A stretch of DNA of 64,000 nt from Buddleja alternifolia (lineage: Eukaryota; Streptophyta; Magnoliopsida; Lamiales; Scrophulariaceae), in NCBI GenBank assembly GCA_019426215.1, contig CM033395.1, positions 18,032,569 through 18,096,568 on the forward strand. The letters are read 5' to 3'. The position numbers and the translations under genes are program-made. Below the pieces are notes generated by a model, which saw only the letters and a list, made by a program, of their open reading frames with translations, searched no databases and was not told where the DNA came from. Below, one piece after another: positions 45,768 through 55,740 of this stretch (positions within the stretch are counted from its first letter, which is position 1; every line of letters starts with the position of its first letter).

Positions 45768-47222
45768 TGTTAGGAATTTCATGTTAGATTTTTTGCTGAT
45801 GACAAGATAGGATCTTATGTTAGACCTCAAAAGAATGTAAGTTTATATTTTCATAGAACAATTGTATAAGCGTTTGAAAGGTTGTAATTTTATTAAGCTT
45901 GTAAATTTTTATCTTTGTAGATTTTAGACTAAGTATTGGATACCAAGTCGCTAGCAGAATTCTAGGTGAGTCTATTAAGAGATGAAGTTGAAGATTAGCG
46001 TCTAAAGTCAAGCGGAGATGAAAATTTTGTCTTAAGCGACTGCCAATCTCTATGGATTAATTCAGGACTCATGAATCAAGCGATCAAGAAGATCAAATTC
46101 ACCTGAAATAAATTCTAAAGTCACTAAGGACTTAATTGCAATCATTTAACGGGCATTTATTTCCAACGGGAAATAAATCCAAATGCATTAAATGCTTGAT
46201 AAGAACATTAAATGTGATAAGGACAGATTGTATACGGAACAAGCTACCTACTGGCTTAGACTGTCAGAATTTCAAAGTTCAAACTTGCCACATCAAATCA
46301 GTGTAGCAGGATTTTAGGAATGTCAGAGAAAAGGTATGACTCACTCGCGCGTGAAAGGCACACACTTACATGTGTCCAACGGTCAAATCCCAAGAAATTG
46401 CCTATAAATACCTTACCTCAGCAAACCCTAAAAAATATGTACATACAAGAAAGTCAAAACTTTGCTGAAATATTCTCTCAAGAAAAGCTTAGAAACTCTA
46501 TAGCCAAATTCTTTCAAGCTTTCCACATACATTCCAAACAGTCGTAGATATCTCAAACATCTTCAAAGAAGAACTATACATTATTATTGAGATATCCTAA
46601 GTTGTTTGAACTTCCTAAAATCAAACAAACACGTGATCAAAACTCTCAACCTCATCTATTTGTGTGAAGAAGTTGTTGACTCTACAAGAAGTATTTCTGA
46701 GTGAGAGAAGCTTGTTGGTGAAGATCTTAATTTGTGATGAAGTCTGTGTCATCCTCACCTCTATTTTGTAGAAGTCTCTGTGTGATCCTTCGATAATCAA
46801 TTTAGTGAAATTCCTCAAAGTGTTCAAGGAGAAGAAGGACGTAGCTAGGATTACACCACCTAGTGAACCTTACAAATTCTTGTGTTATTTACTGTCATAT
46901 TGTCTTACTTTATATTCTATCATTTATCTTGAAAAAGACAAGTAAAACGGTTAAGCGACTATTTGACCAAAACGAACGCTAAAGCTTTAAAATCATTTCC
47001 GCTGTGCTAACCTTGATTAAGCAATCTAAGCGTTACCCTACTTTGGTAAATTGCTAAAATCACTAAGTCTAAGTTATCTTTAATGAGGCGTCTGACCTAA
47101 CGCCTCAGTTCTCTAAGCGTTGAAATCTTAAAAAGTGATACGAAATTTTTGAAGTCAAAAAACACTTTAGGGTTTATTCACCCCCCCTTCTAGACCCTTT
47201 CGTATGCCACTTGGGACCATCA
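45768..47222 (+). repeat. Solo Sirevirus LTR, plus orientation, in element E
   Basis: Starts TGTTAGGAATTTCATGTTAG and ends ACTTGGGACCATCA, 1,455 bases, with the C-rich tract and CTTCTAGACCC near the end. Flanks CTAGA (45763-45767) and CTGGA (47223-47227) are a 5-base duplication with one mismatch, and the reverse-transcriptase reading NQVWTLVD is cut at this point. Small ORFs inside are LTR sequence. Confidence 0.9.
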
Positions 47223-47845
47223 CTGGACTTTGGTAGATCGTTCTGAAGGTATCAAACCTATAGGATGTAGATGGATCTACGAAAGAAAGATAAATAGCGA
47301 TGGCAAGGTTGACACCTTTAAATCCAAGCTTGTAGTGAAAGGGTATAGTCAAAGAGAAGGAATTGACTATCAAGAAACTTTTTCGCCCGTGGCCATGATA
47401 AAGACCATTCAAATACTGTTTTCCATAGCTACATACTTAGACTATGAGATATGGCAGATGGATGTCTAAACATCTTTCCTAATTAGATTCCTCGAGGAGG
47501 ATATCTATATGGAGCAGCTAAAGGGTTTTGTATTCGAGACTAATATCCATAAAGTACATAAACTTAAGAGGTCCATATACGGTCTCAAGCAAGCATCTAG
47601 AAGCTGGAATCTCCGTTTTGATGAAATTGTAAAGGGATATGGCTTCATCAAGAATGAAGATGAACCATGTGTCAACAAGAAGACTAGTGGGAGCAAAATC
47701 TCATTCTTAGTACTATATGTGGATGACATTCTACTTATAGAAAATGTCGTGGTTCACCACAGCCAAGAAATGGCTTTCGAGCACGTTTTCCATGAAAAAC
47801 TTGGGAAAGCAACTTACATTCTAGGAATTCGTATCTACCAAATGG
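47223..47845 (+). pseudogene. Reverse transcriptase, element E
   Basis: Reads [47 protein letters not shown], a stop, DIYMEQLKGFVFETN, RSIYGLKQASRSWN, SFLVLYVDDILLIEN and GKATYILGIRIYQ. The YVDD box is intact. At about 47845 the sequence jumps back to the beginning of another copy of the same domain, so the E enzyme ends here without its thumb or RNase H. Confidence 0.87.
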
Positions 47846-49312
47846 AGTACGACCAATTGGATGCAAATGGATCTATAAGAAAAAGATTAGTTTGGATGGA
47901 AAGGTGGACACCTATAAGGCCAGGCTAGTGGCAAAAAGTTATACTAAAAAAGAGGGCATTGACTATGAGGAAACTTTTTCGTCAGTAACCATGATCAAAT
48001 CTATTAGAATTCTGCTAGCCATAGCTGCAAACTTAGACTATGAAGTCTGGCAAATGGATGTAAGGACCACATTCTTAAATGGACACTTGGATGGGGACAT
48101 TTATATGCAAAAGTTCAAGGGCTTTATATCCGAAGCCGACTCTCATAAAGTGTGCAAACTTAATTGGTCAAATCTATTGGCCGAAGCAAGCCTCTCGAAG
48201 TTGAAATCTGAGGTTCGGTGAAGAAGCCAAGAAATATGGCTTCATCAAGAATGAAGACGAACCGTGTGTCTATAAATGGTCAGTGGGAGCAAGTTGACAT
48301 TCCTGGTTCTATACGTAGGTGACATACTACTTATAGGGAATGACATAAGCTTATTGACTTCGGTCAAGACATGGCTCTCAAGCACATTCTTCATGAAAGA
48401 CTTGGGAGAAGTGACCTACATTGTAGGAATTCGCCTTTCTAGAGATAGAGCGAATAGAATGATTGGTCTCTCCCAAGCGCTCTACCTAGAGAAAGTCCTT
48501 AAGAGATATGAAATGCGTAACTCTAAGGGAGGACTTTTGACCATGAGACATGGAATTCATCTTTCCAAATCTACGAGTCGCAAAACGGACAAGGATAGAA
48601 TGGAAATGAGGAATATACCCTATGCATCCGTTGTGGGTAGCCTCATATACGCGATGTTATGCACGAGGCCAGATTTGGCACATGCTGTAAGCATGGTCAG
48701 TAGGTTTCAAGCTAACCCCGGGGAGCCTCACTAGACAGCAGTGAAGTGTATCTTAAAGTACTTAAGAAGAACTAAAGATATGCTACTAATATATGGGAAT
48801 GGAGAATTAAAGGTGGATGGTTACACCGACTCAGATTTCCAATCTGATCTGGATGACCTTAAATCTACCTCTGGGTACATATTCACACTCAGTGGAGGAG
48901 CAGTGTCTTGGAAAAGTTCCAAGCAAAACACAATTGCTGACTCCACAACGGAGGCAGAATATGTGGCAGCGTCTGAGGCAGCCAAAGAAGCTATTTGGTT
49001 GAGAAAGTTCATGGCCAAACTTGGAGTGGTTCCTAGCATGAAAATGCCATTGCCACTATGGTGTGATAACAACGAAGCAATTGCCCAAGCTAAAGAACTA
49101 AGGTCTCACAACAAATCTAAACACATGATGAGGAAATATCATATAATATGAGAAATTGTTGGAAGAGGCGATATAGCCGTGCACAAAATAGCCTCAGCCA
49201 AAAACATGGCTGACCCACTCACCAAGCCATTATCACAGGCGGTATAAGATAAACATCTTGAGAAGATGGGAATCAAATACCATAGCGATTGGCGAGAGTG
49301 CAAGTGGGAGAT
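47846..49312 (+). pseudogene. Second reverse transcriptase and RNase H from a C-like element
   Basis: Starts inside the entry of the domain (GCKWIYKKKISLDGKV), then [39 protein letters not shown], a shift, LTFLVLYVGDILLIGND, GLSQALYLEKVLKRYEMRNS, RPDLAHAVSMVSRFQANPG, a stop, then RNase H (YTDSDFQSDLDD, GGAVSWKSSKQNTIADS, TEAEYVAASEAAKEAIWLRK, LWCDNNEAIAQAK). YVDD is YVGD, removing one of the two metal-binding Asp residues. A polypurine tract AAGTGGGAGAT (49302-49312) leads into the LTR. Confidence 0.87.
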
Positions 49313-51005
49313 TGTTAGGTGTATGCCCTCAATGCCTGTGAGGAATTAGATTGAGTAGAGGTTAGATAAGTTATTTGTACAAAACGTTTGATGTTTCTAT
49401 TTATAGAATAAATGTTTTGATTTTGTTCATATAAATCTAATGGCATTTAACTGTGTTGAACAAATTAGTCTAAGAGATTTCAAGATAGACTTTCCACCTC
49501 TTATGGACAAGAGGAGGCACTGGAACAGTCCAGTACTTAATCTCTGAAACAGGGAGTTCGTGAGTTAACGAATATTGATTGGGCATTAATATTCAACTCA
49601 TAGGACACCTTCTTTGACAAGGAAGTGCTATTCATACATTGATTAGATAGTGGGAGCTGGTGTCACAAATATGATTAAAGTAATTAACTTATCGACTCGC
49701 ATTAATCCGATCGCATGGGTATTTACTCTTTGACAGTCAATGATTGGAATTAAGATTGCGATTGTATGTGTGAACTTTAGACCTGAGGAGTCATTTATAA
49801 CATGCTTGTAGTATTGGATATGTTATTAGAGTAGTTAGACCCATATCACCTGATAGGTGGGGTCGACCTCAAAGTACGATTCAATAGTGCATTCGATGTT
49901 GTAAGATAACTTGCCAAAATGGGATTCACCATCTCGACAGTAAACGACTATGTGACTGGTATGATCGTAAGTAATTGAAATTATAAGTCTTTGGCAAAAG
50001 CATATAAACTATCCCGTGATTGTCACTGAGGGTAGTTTGGTAATTTCACATTATTATGATTCTAAGTACAACATCAAGTTCAATGAGTTTGACTAAACCA
50101 TGGATCTTACTTGATCGGGTCACGTCGGTGAAGAGTTTATACACATATGGTATTCGTAGTCAAGGTTCGTGATGATATGATCATCTTGTTTTCAATTGGG
50201 TTACGATTTGGTTCCACGGTGTTGGCTAGGTGACAACCTTATCCTTTGGAATCCTCCCATTGCCAATTGAATCGAGCCTAGAGAGTCGCGCTATGTGAAG
50301 AAAAGGAATATTTCCTTAAGCTAAGGGTATTTTGATAAAATCACATTTGATGTGAATTGACTGACAAAATAGATGACATGATTTAATTAAAGATATTTAA
50401 TTGTATCAAATAAATTAATTAAATCATAATTAATTCATAAGTTAAGTTAATTGGAAATTAATTTATAAGTTGAATTATATTAATTGGATTAATGTAATTA
50501 ATTAATTACCAATTGGATTGGACTTGGATTTAATTAATTACACATGGGCTAAGTCAAAACAAAGCCCGAAGCCCATCTACAAGGCCTAATTCGGCCGCCC
50601 CTCTTAGTGATAACCTAGGGGAGTCTTTTTCTTGGTATAAGTAATCAGTCAGTGTCAGACTCCACACACACAGGTCATTGTTTTAGAATCTGACACTGAG
50701 CCAAAATAAACCTAGAGCATGAGAAAAGAATAATTCCTCCCTCTCCATCTATCTAGCCGCCTGCAATTGTTGCCGAGGAAAAGATCGAGCTTTTCTTAGA
50801 GAATTCTTCTTCCAGGTGATTATCTAGAGGCAGGAGTTCGGGGCTGCTGCTGATAATTCGAGATTCAATAGACGAAAAGGTAATTTCATTACTCATGTCA
50901 ATTCTCGTCAATTGACCTATATGTTTAATATCATGAATATCCCCAGATTGGATTCTCGGGTGTGATTCGAATTAAATTTTTTTTCCGCTAGATCGAAACA
51001 CAACA
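49313..51005 (+). repeat. LTR of the C family (C-like element in E), plus strand
   Basis: 1,693 bases with ends TGTTAGGTGTATGCCCTC and CGAAACACAACA. It shares its ends and several internal phrases with the 1,000-base LTR at 9479-10478, but in opposite orientation and longer. It is followed abruptly by the end of an E-family LTR, which suggests that the C-like element once inserted into the 3' LTR of E. Confidence 0.83.
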
Positions 51006-51225
51006 TGAAGATCAAATCAAAAGATTGAAGATTTGGAAGCTTCAAGGTTTCGAATTGGAGGAAGAAGAAAGATTCTCTAATGACTTCGTTTTAACGAGTA
51101 AGTTTTATTCGTTAAGTTTATCGTGCAATTTGAATATGCGATCATTGAATTCAACTTTGGGTTTTATAGTAAAATTTCTTGAAATCCTTCCACTGCATTT
51201 ATATTATTTTTTGCGAAACCTAACA
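51006..51225 (+). repeat. End of the 3' LTR of element E
   Basis: Matches the last 220 bases of 37743-39477 and ends GAAACCTAACA at the target duplication. The first 1.5 kb of this LTR is missing. The ORF over it is not a gene. Confidence 0.85.
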
Positions 51226-51230
51226 TATCC

Positions 51231-51861
51231 AACTTGTGAACATTGAATTCACTGGCATGTCCAAGTCTAAGATGCCACATAAGTCTTTGGTTAGTACCAT
51301 TCAAAGTACGTTTTTTATTCATAGTGTTAACCATGCAATGGTTTTGAACATTAATATAATACCATCCATTAACTAAAGATGTTGAGCCAACGTTTTTATT
51401 TTTAAAATAAATATCACAACCATTGTCATTAAAAGTAAACAAGTATCGTTTCCTGACCAATACAAGAATAAAAACAATGTTCTTAAGCCCATTGGGCAAA
51501 ACGAAGCAATTATCTAAAGTAATAGAATGTTCAGACATTAATGTAATAGAAGTGTTTCCAACATGTGTAGCCGTGACACTGTGCCTGCTTCCCACTTTGA
51601 TAGCTTCCTACTTGTTTCTAGATCCTGGGTCAAAACACAGATGTGAGCACTAGCTCCCAAATCTAGAATCCACGAAGTAGAGAACATAGTCAAAAAACAA
51701 TTAGTTTCTAAAACGAAAAGTTCTATACCTACTTTTTCAGCTTTCAGCCTAGGACAATCTCGCTTGCAATGCCCTAGCTCCTTGCAATGGAGGCAGATGT
51801 CCATTTTCTTTGGGGTCCTACCCTTGAAATTCTTGACCTTTTTGGCTATATCGTTGCTCAA
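51231..51861 (-). pseudogene. Zinc knuckle, protease and gag-pre-integrase, element C
   Basis: Minus strand: CLHCKELGHCKRDC (intact knuckle), SWILDLGASAHICV (protease Asp-Ser-Gly changed to Asp-Leu-Gly), then a shift to GSRHSVTATHVGNTSI, LPNGLKNIVFILVLVRKRYL, WHLRLGHASEFNVHKLDM, cut by element E. The continuation YPTCESCLKGR lies at 37660-37737. Confidence 0.86.
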
Positions 51862-51918
51862 TGATTTGGAGACTCCTAGCTATTTCTTACCTCTTTCTTT
51901 TTCTGACTTCTCTTAGAA

Positions 51919-52217
51919 TCAGTAGAAATGACTAGAGCAGTTTTTTTTTATTTTTGGCTCCAATTGAGACTGAGCATTAATTAGCTTGTTTATTAGCTCA
52001 GCTAGCGCGCACTCAATATCATTCATGTTGAAATTCACAATGAATTGTGAAAATGACTTTGGGAGCAATTGGAGAATGAGATCGGTTTGAAGGTGGAAGT
52101 CCATGGTAAAATCAAGGGCTTTAAGTCTCTCAATCATAGAGATCATTTTGAGGAGGTGATCCCCAACCTTCTCTCCTTCTTTCATTCTAGCTCTAAAAAT
52201 TTCTTTTGCCAAAAACT
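51919..52217 (-). pseudogene. Gag, C-terminal half, element C
   Basis: Reads LAKEIFRARMKEGEKVGDHL, MISMIERLKALDFTMDFHLQ, LLPKSFSQFIVNFNMNDIEC and KLINAQSQLEPK. Its upstream half lies at 53923-54253 beyond a 1.7-kb insertion. The short open extension into the insertion is not gag. Confidence 0.85.
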
Positions 52218-53918
52218 TGACACGAAAAATTCTTACGTGTATTAAACAGCAAGTGGACTGGTCGTGTGTAGTAATAAAGTGGACAATAAAGTCCGGGTTG
52301 TCGAACCTCAAGGACTTGTATTTTAGTTTATGATTTTAAAGCAATTGAAGAACTTAAACTAAAACAAGAATTAACTAAAATATTATGGAAGTAAGATATA
52401 AGAAACAAAATGTCGAAATCAAGATAGCTATGGAAGAGAGCAACTAAGACACATGTGTTGGCATAAATTAATCAATTTTCATTATAAACATGTTCTCATA
52501 TTATTAGACTAATGTTGCTTTGGTGGAAAAAACCTTAAATAATTACTACCCGATGTCTCGGCTATAATAATTCTATGATTAATTGATGGTTCTCTAGATA
52601 TGTCTATCCGAGAATCTAACCAACAATCATGCATTCAAGTTCTAGAATTTTCCCGGATTAATCCGGCTAACTGCACCCGGGAATCTCTACCTATCTCTAG
52701 GGACAATTCCCTATTTTTTACGGATTATGTGATGATCATCTTTGCACCTTAAATTACCTTCTCTCGAACGAATAATTTAAGCAATAAATCATGCATATGG
52801 TAGCTAAGCATATGATGCATTCAAACAAGATCAAGACACAAAGCAACAATAGAATTAATATGAAAAACACAATTTATATCTCAATTATCATAATTAAGCC
52901 TCAACATGGCCTTAGTTCGAAGAATCTATTTCATCATAAAAGATAAAAGATAGGAACTTAAATTAAGATTCATATTCATAGACAAAAACAAATCTAAATC
53001 TAAGAAACTCCCTTGTATTTTTGATGGTTGAACTTCGATCTTCATCTCTTCCATGCTTCTTGATTTCTTCACCTTCAAAGGTTCTTGATAATCTTCATAA
53101 CTAATCTAAGGATGATGAAGATGATGATAGGATGTGTTTAGGCTCCCCCAATGGGGAATGTGTTTTCAAGTCTGTTTGTAGGATGGCCTCCAATCCTCCT
53201 TTTATAGCCAAAAGAATTCACCAACCAAGAACATATGCTTCCATTCTCTTTTATTTCCACCTACCATTCTCTTGCTTTCCATCTACCAAGAATGTGAACT
53301 ACCATTCTCTTGTTTTCCACCTACCATTCTCTTACTTTCCTCCTACGAAGAATGTGAACTACCATTCTCTTGTTTTCCACCTACCATTCTCTTACTTTCC
53401 TCCTCCCAAGAATGTGAACTACCATTCTCTTGTTTTCCACCTACTAAGAATGGGAGCTGCCACTTTCGTATTTTCCAGCGCAGGGATGGTGTTTTATTCA
53501 TAAACTTCTCCACAGACCTCCGAATTGGATGATTCAAGTCCCCATGTAAAGATAAGACATAGATCTAAAACTTTGTAGAAGGACACGTCATCAAATTCGG
53601 TCTCTAAATGTATCCAAATGGCGTTCCAACGTGGAGATTGTTTCTAATTTGGCACCCAGGTGTGCGGAAATGGTACTAAAACATGATCTTGGCTAACTCC
53701 AACTTATTTCTTGCTTGTTTGGTCGTGGAGGTGTGAAGCATCTTGGCCTAAACTTGTTTTATACGTCGTTTTTTAGCCCGTTCTTCGATTGTATCCATTT
53801 AAGGTCTGAAATCACTTAATGCACGAATTAAATGCACATTTGGAAAGAATCAAGCGATAAATGAACCTAAAACATAAACGTAAAGGGGCTTAAAAACACG
53901 TAAAAATGACTCCTATCA
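52218..53918. mobile_element. 1.7-kb insertion in the gag of C, probably a solo LTR or non-autonomous element
   Basis: The gag reading of C is interrupted between ...WYDI and LAKEIF. The inserted sequence starts TGACACGAAAAATTC and ends ATGACTCCTATCA, so it has TG...CA ends as LTRs do, and contains AAGTCCGGGTTGTCGAACCT-type sequence that I associate with plant LTR elements. I found no convincing target duplication (flanks AAACT and ATATC) and no gene. The family is not identified. Confidence 0.6.
53240..53450. repeat. 60-bp tandem repeat inside the gag insertion
   Basis: About 3.5 copies of a unit of exactly 60 bases built around AAGAATGTGAACTACCATTC and two CT-rich half-repeats. Because 60 is a multiple of three, open frames persist on both strands (53132-53503, 53272-53532, 53343-53537), but none has other signs of being a protein. 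Confidence 0.9.
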
Positions 53919-53922
53919 ATAT

Positions 53923-54253
53923 CATACCAAGCAGTCCGACTGTGTTCTCCATAGAGTTCCCTCAAGTGCAGCAAGATATCCCCAGACATCTAAATCTTCT
54001 CATGAGAACATTGGAGATCATTGCTCATCGAACCCAGTATGTAACCTCTAACTTTGAAGCCATCCTTAACCAATGTTTCATTGGCAAGTTGATCCTCAAA
54101 GTTATCAGTATCTGGGACAGGAGGCTTCTCATCATCGAGTACATAATCTAAGTTCTCTAAACTAAGGACTATCCTTTGATTTCTTTGCCAGTCAATGAAA
54201 TTATGTCTAATGAGGACATTTTCCTCAAGCAGAATTATGAGTGGGTTAACCAT
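53923..54253 (-). pseudogene. Gag, N-terminal part, element C
   Basis: Starts MVNPLIILLEENVLIRHNF and reads DWQRNQRIVLSLENLDYVL, VRGYILGSMSNDLQCSHEKI, then breaks before the segment ending SRTAWYDI. It aligns with the first part of E gag. Its leader runs only to 54269, where a Sirevirus LTR begins. Confidence 0.83.
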
Positions 54254-54269
54254 TATAGAGAGTAATTAT

Positions 54270-54929
54270 TGGTGGTCCCAAGTGGCATACAAAAATTTCG
54301 TATCACTTTTAAAGATTTGAACGCTTAGAGGCTGAGCGCTTGGGTCAGGCGCTTGAGTAGAGATAACTTAGACTTAGTGATTTTAGCAATTTACCAATGT
54401 AGGGTAATGCCTAGATCGCTTAATCAGGGTTAGCACAGCGAAAATGATTTTTAGCGTTCAGTTGGTTAATTAATCGCTTTGCAACTGGCTTGTCATTTTC
54501 AAAGATTATAATATAATGTAAATCAATACAATAATTAAAGTAAAGAACACAAGAGATTGTAAGGTTCACTGGGTGATGTAATCCCAGCTACGTCCTTCTT
54601 CTTCTTTTTCACTTGGAGGAATTTACTAGGATGATTTTCGAAGAATCACACAAAATCTTCTACAAGATACTAAAGGATGAAAAAGATCTTGGGCTCTTTG
54701 ATCACACAGATTTCAGCATCAATGAAGATCATCTTATATAAGCTTCTCTCACTCAGAAATACTGTCTGTAAGGGGTTTTCAATGTCTTTCTCACTCAGAT
54801 GAAAGGTTGAAGGTTTATTACAAAGTTTTGTTTGTTTTTGGGAAAAACAAACAACTTGGAATATCTCAATAGGAATTTAGGTTTCTTCTTTGGAAGAGGT
54901 TTGAGATATTTGTGACTATCTGGAATTGT
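54270..54929 (-). repeat. Sirevirus LTR fragment (end half), minus orientation
   Basis: From TGGTGGTCCCAAGTGG it follows the S1 LTR sequence but stops at 54929, about half way. The interior C-rich tract with TTCTAGACCC is deleted near 54290. It is plausibly the remnant of the S2 3' LTR. Confidence 0.8.
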
Positions 54930-55205
54930 TAGGAATTTCATGTTAGATGTTTTGATGATGACAAGATAGGATTTTATGTTAGACCCCAAAAATGTAAGTT
55001 CATGTTTTCATAGAAATATTGTATAAGCGTTTGAAAGTATACTTATTTGGTTAAGCTTGTAATTTTTGTCTTTATAGATTTTAAGACTATGTGATACCAA
55101 ATCACTAATAGAGTTCTATGTGAGTCTATTAAGTGATGAAGTTGAAGATCAGCATCTGAAATGAAAAGAAGATGAAGATTTATTCCAAGCGTCCGTCAAG
55201 CGCTA
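54930..55205 (+). repeat. Sirevirus LTR fragment (start), plus orientation
   Basis: Starts exactly at an LTR end (TGTTAGGAATTTCATG) and follows the plus-strand solo LTR at 45768 for about 270 bases, then turns into tandem repeats. Its orientation is opposite to the fragment on its left, so the junction at 54929/54930 is an insertion or inversion breakpoint. Confidence 0.82.
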
Positions 55206-55740
55206 CTATTCAAGCACTCACTATTCACGCATACTATTCAAGCGTTACTATTCACGTGTAACTATTTACGCGCTCAAGCGTCAAGTGCTTACTATTCAAG
55301 CGCTCAAGTGTCCATCGACTCAAGCGTCAAGCGCTCACTATTCACGCGTTCCTATTCAAGCGTTCAAGCGTCCAGCGACTCAAGCGTGAAGCGCTCACTA
55401 TTTAAGAGTAACTATTCAAGCGCTACTATTCAGATGAACAGTGTTCAAGTACTCAAGTATTCACATGCGTCACTATTCAAGTGAACAGTCTTTAAGCGCT
55501 CGAAGTCTCAAGCGTTACTATTTAAGTGAACAGTATTCAACGCTCAGAGTTTCAAGTGTTACTATTCGGATGAACAGTATTTTCAGGAGTTTCAAGCGCC
55601 AACTGAATAGTTTTACTCTTCAGGAGTTACTATTCAAACATCACTATTCAAAACGCCAGCTGAATAGTTCTACTATTCATGTGAACAGTTCGAGCAATAT
55701 CACTACTATTCAAAGCGCCAGCTGAATAGTTCTACTATTG
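55206..55740. repeat. Short tandem repeat array, ACTATTCAAGCG-type units
   Basis: About 535 bases of imperfect 10-14-base units such as ACTATTCAAGCG, CACTATTCACGCG and AACAGTATTCAA. The phrase CAAGCG is already present in the adjoining LTR (near 55185), so the array may have expanded from it. It replaces the 3' part of the third ORF and the usual polypurine region of S2. Confidence 0.85.

Larger units (their letters stand above)
37743..51225 (+). mobile_element. Copia element E, plus strand, chimeric and carrying further insertions
   Basis: Begins with a 5' LTR and primer-binding site at 37743-39491 and ends with the last 220 bases of a matching LTR at 51006-51225. Flanks TCTCC (37738-37742) and TATCC (51226-51230) are a 5-base duplication with one mismatch. 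On both sides lies element C, interrupted in its gag-pre-integrase region, so removing E restores C. Inside: a solo LTR of its own family, gag, protease, integrase, a solo Sirevirus LTR, reverse transcriptase, then a swap to a C-like 3' end. Confidence 0.82.

Noticed and set aside
53132..53537. Three overlapping ORFs with 20-residue repeats
   Set aside because: A 60-base tandem repeat keeps frames open on both strands automatically; no other coding sign.
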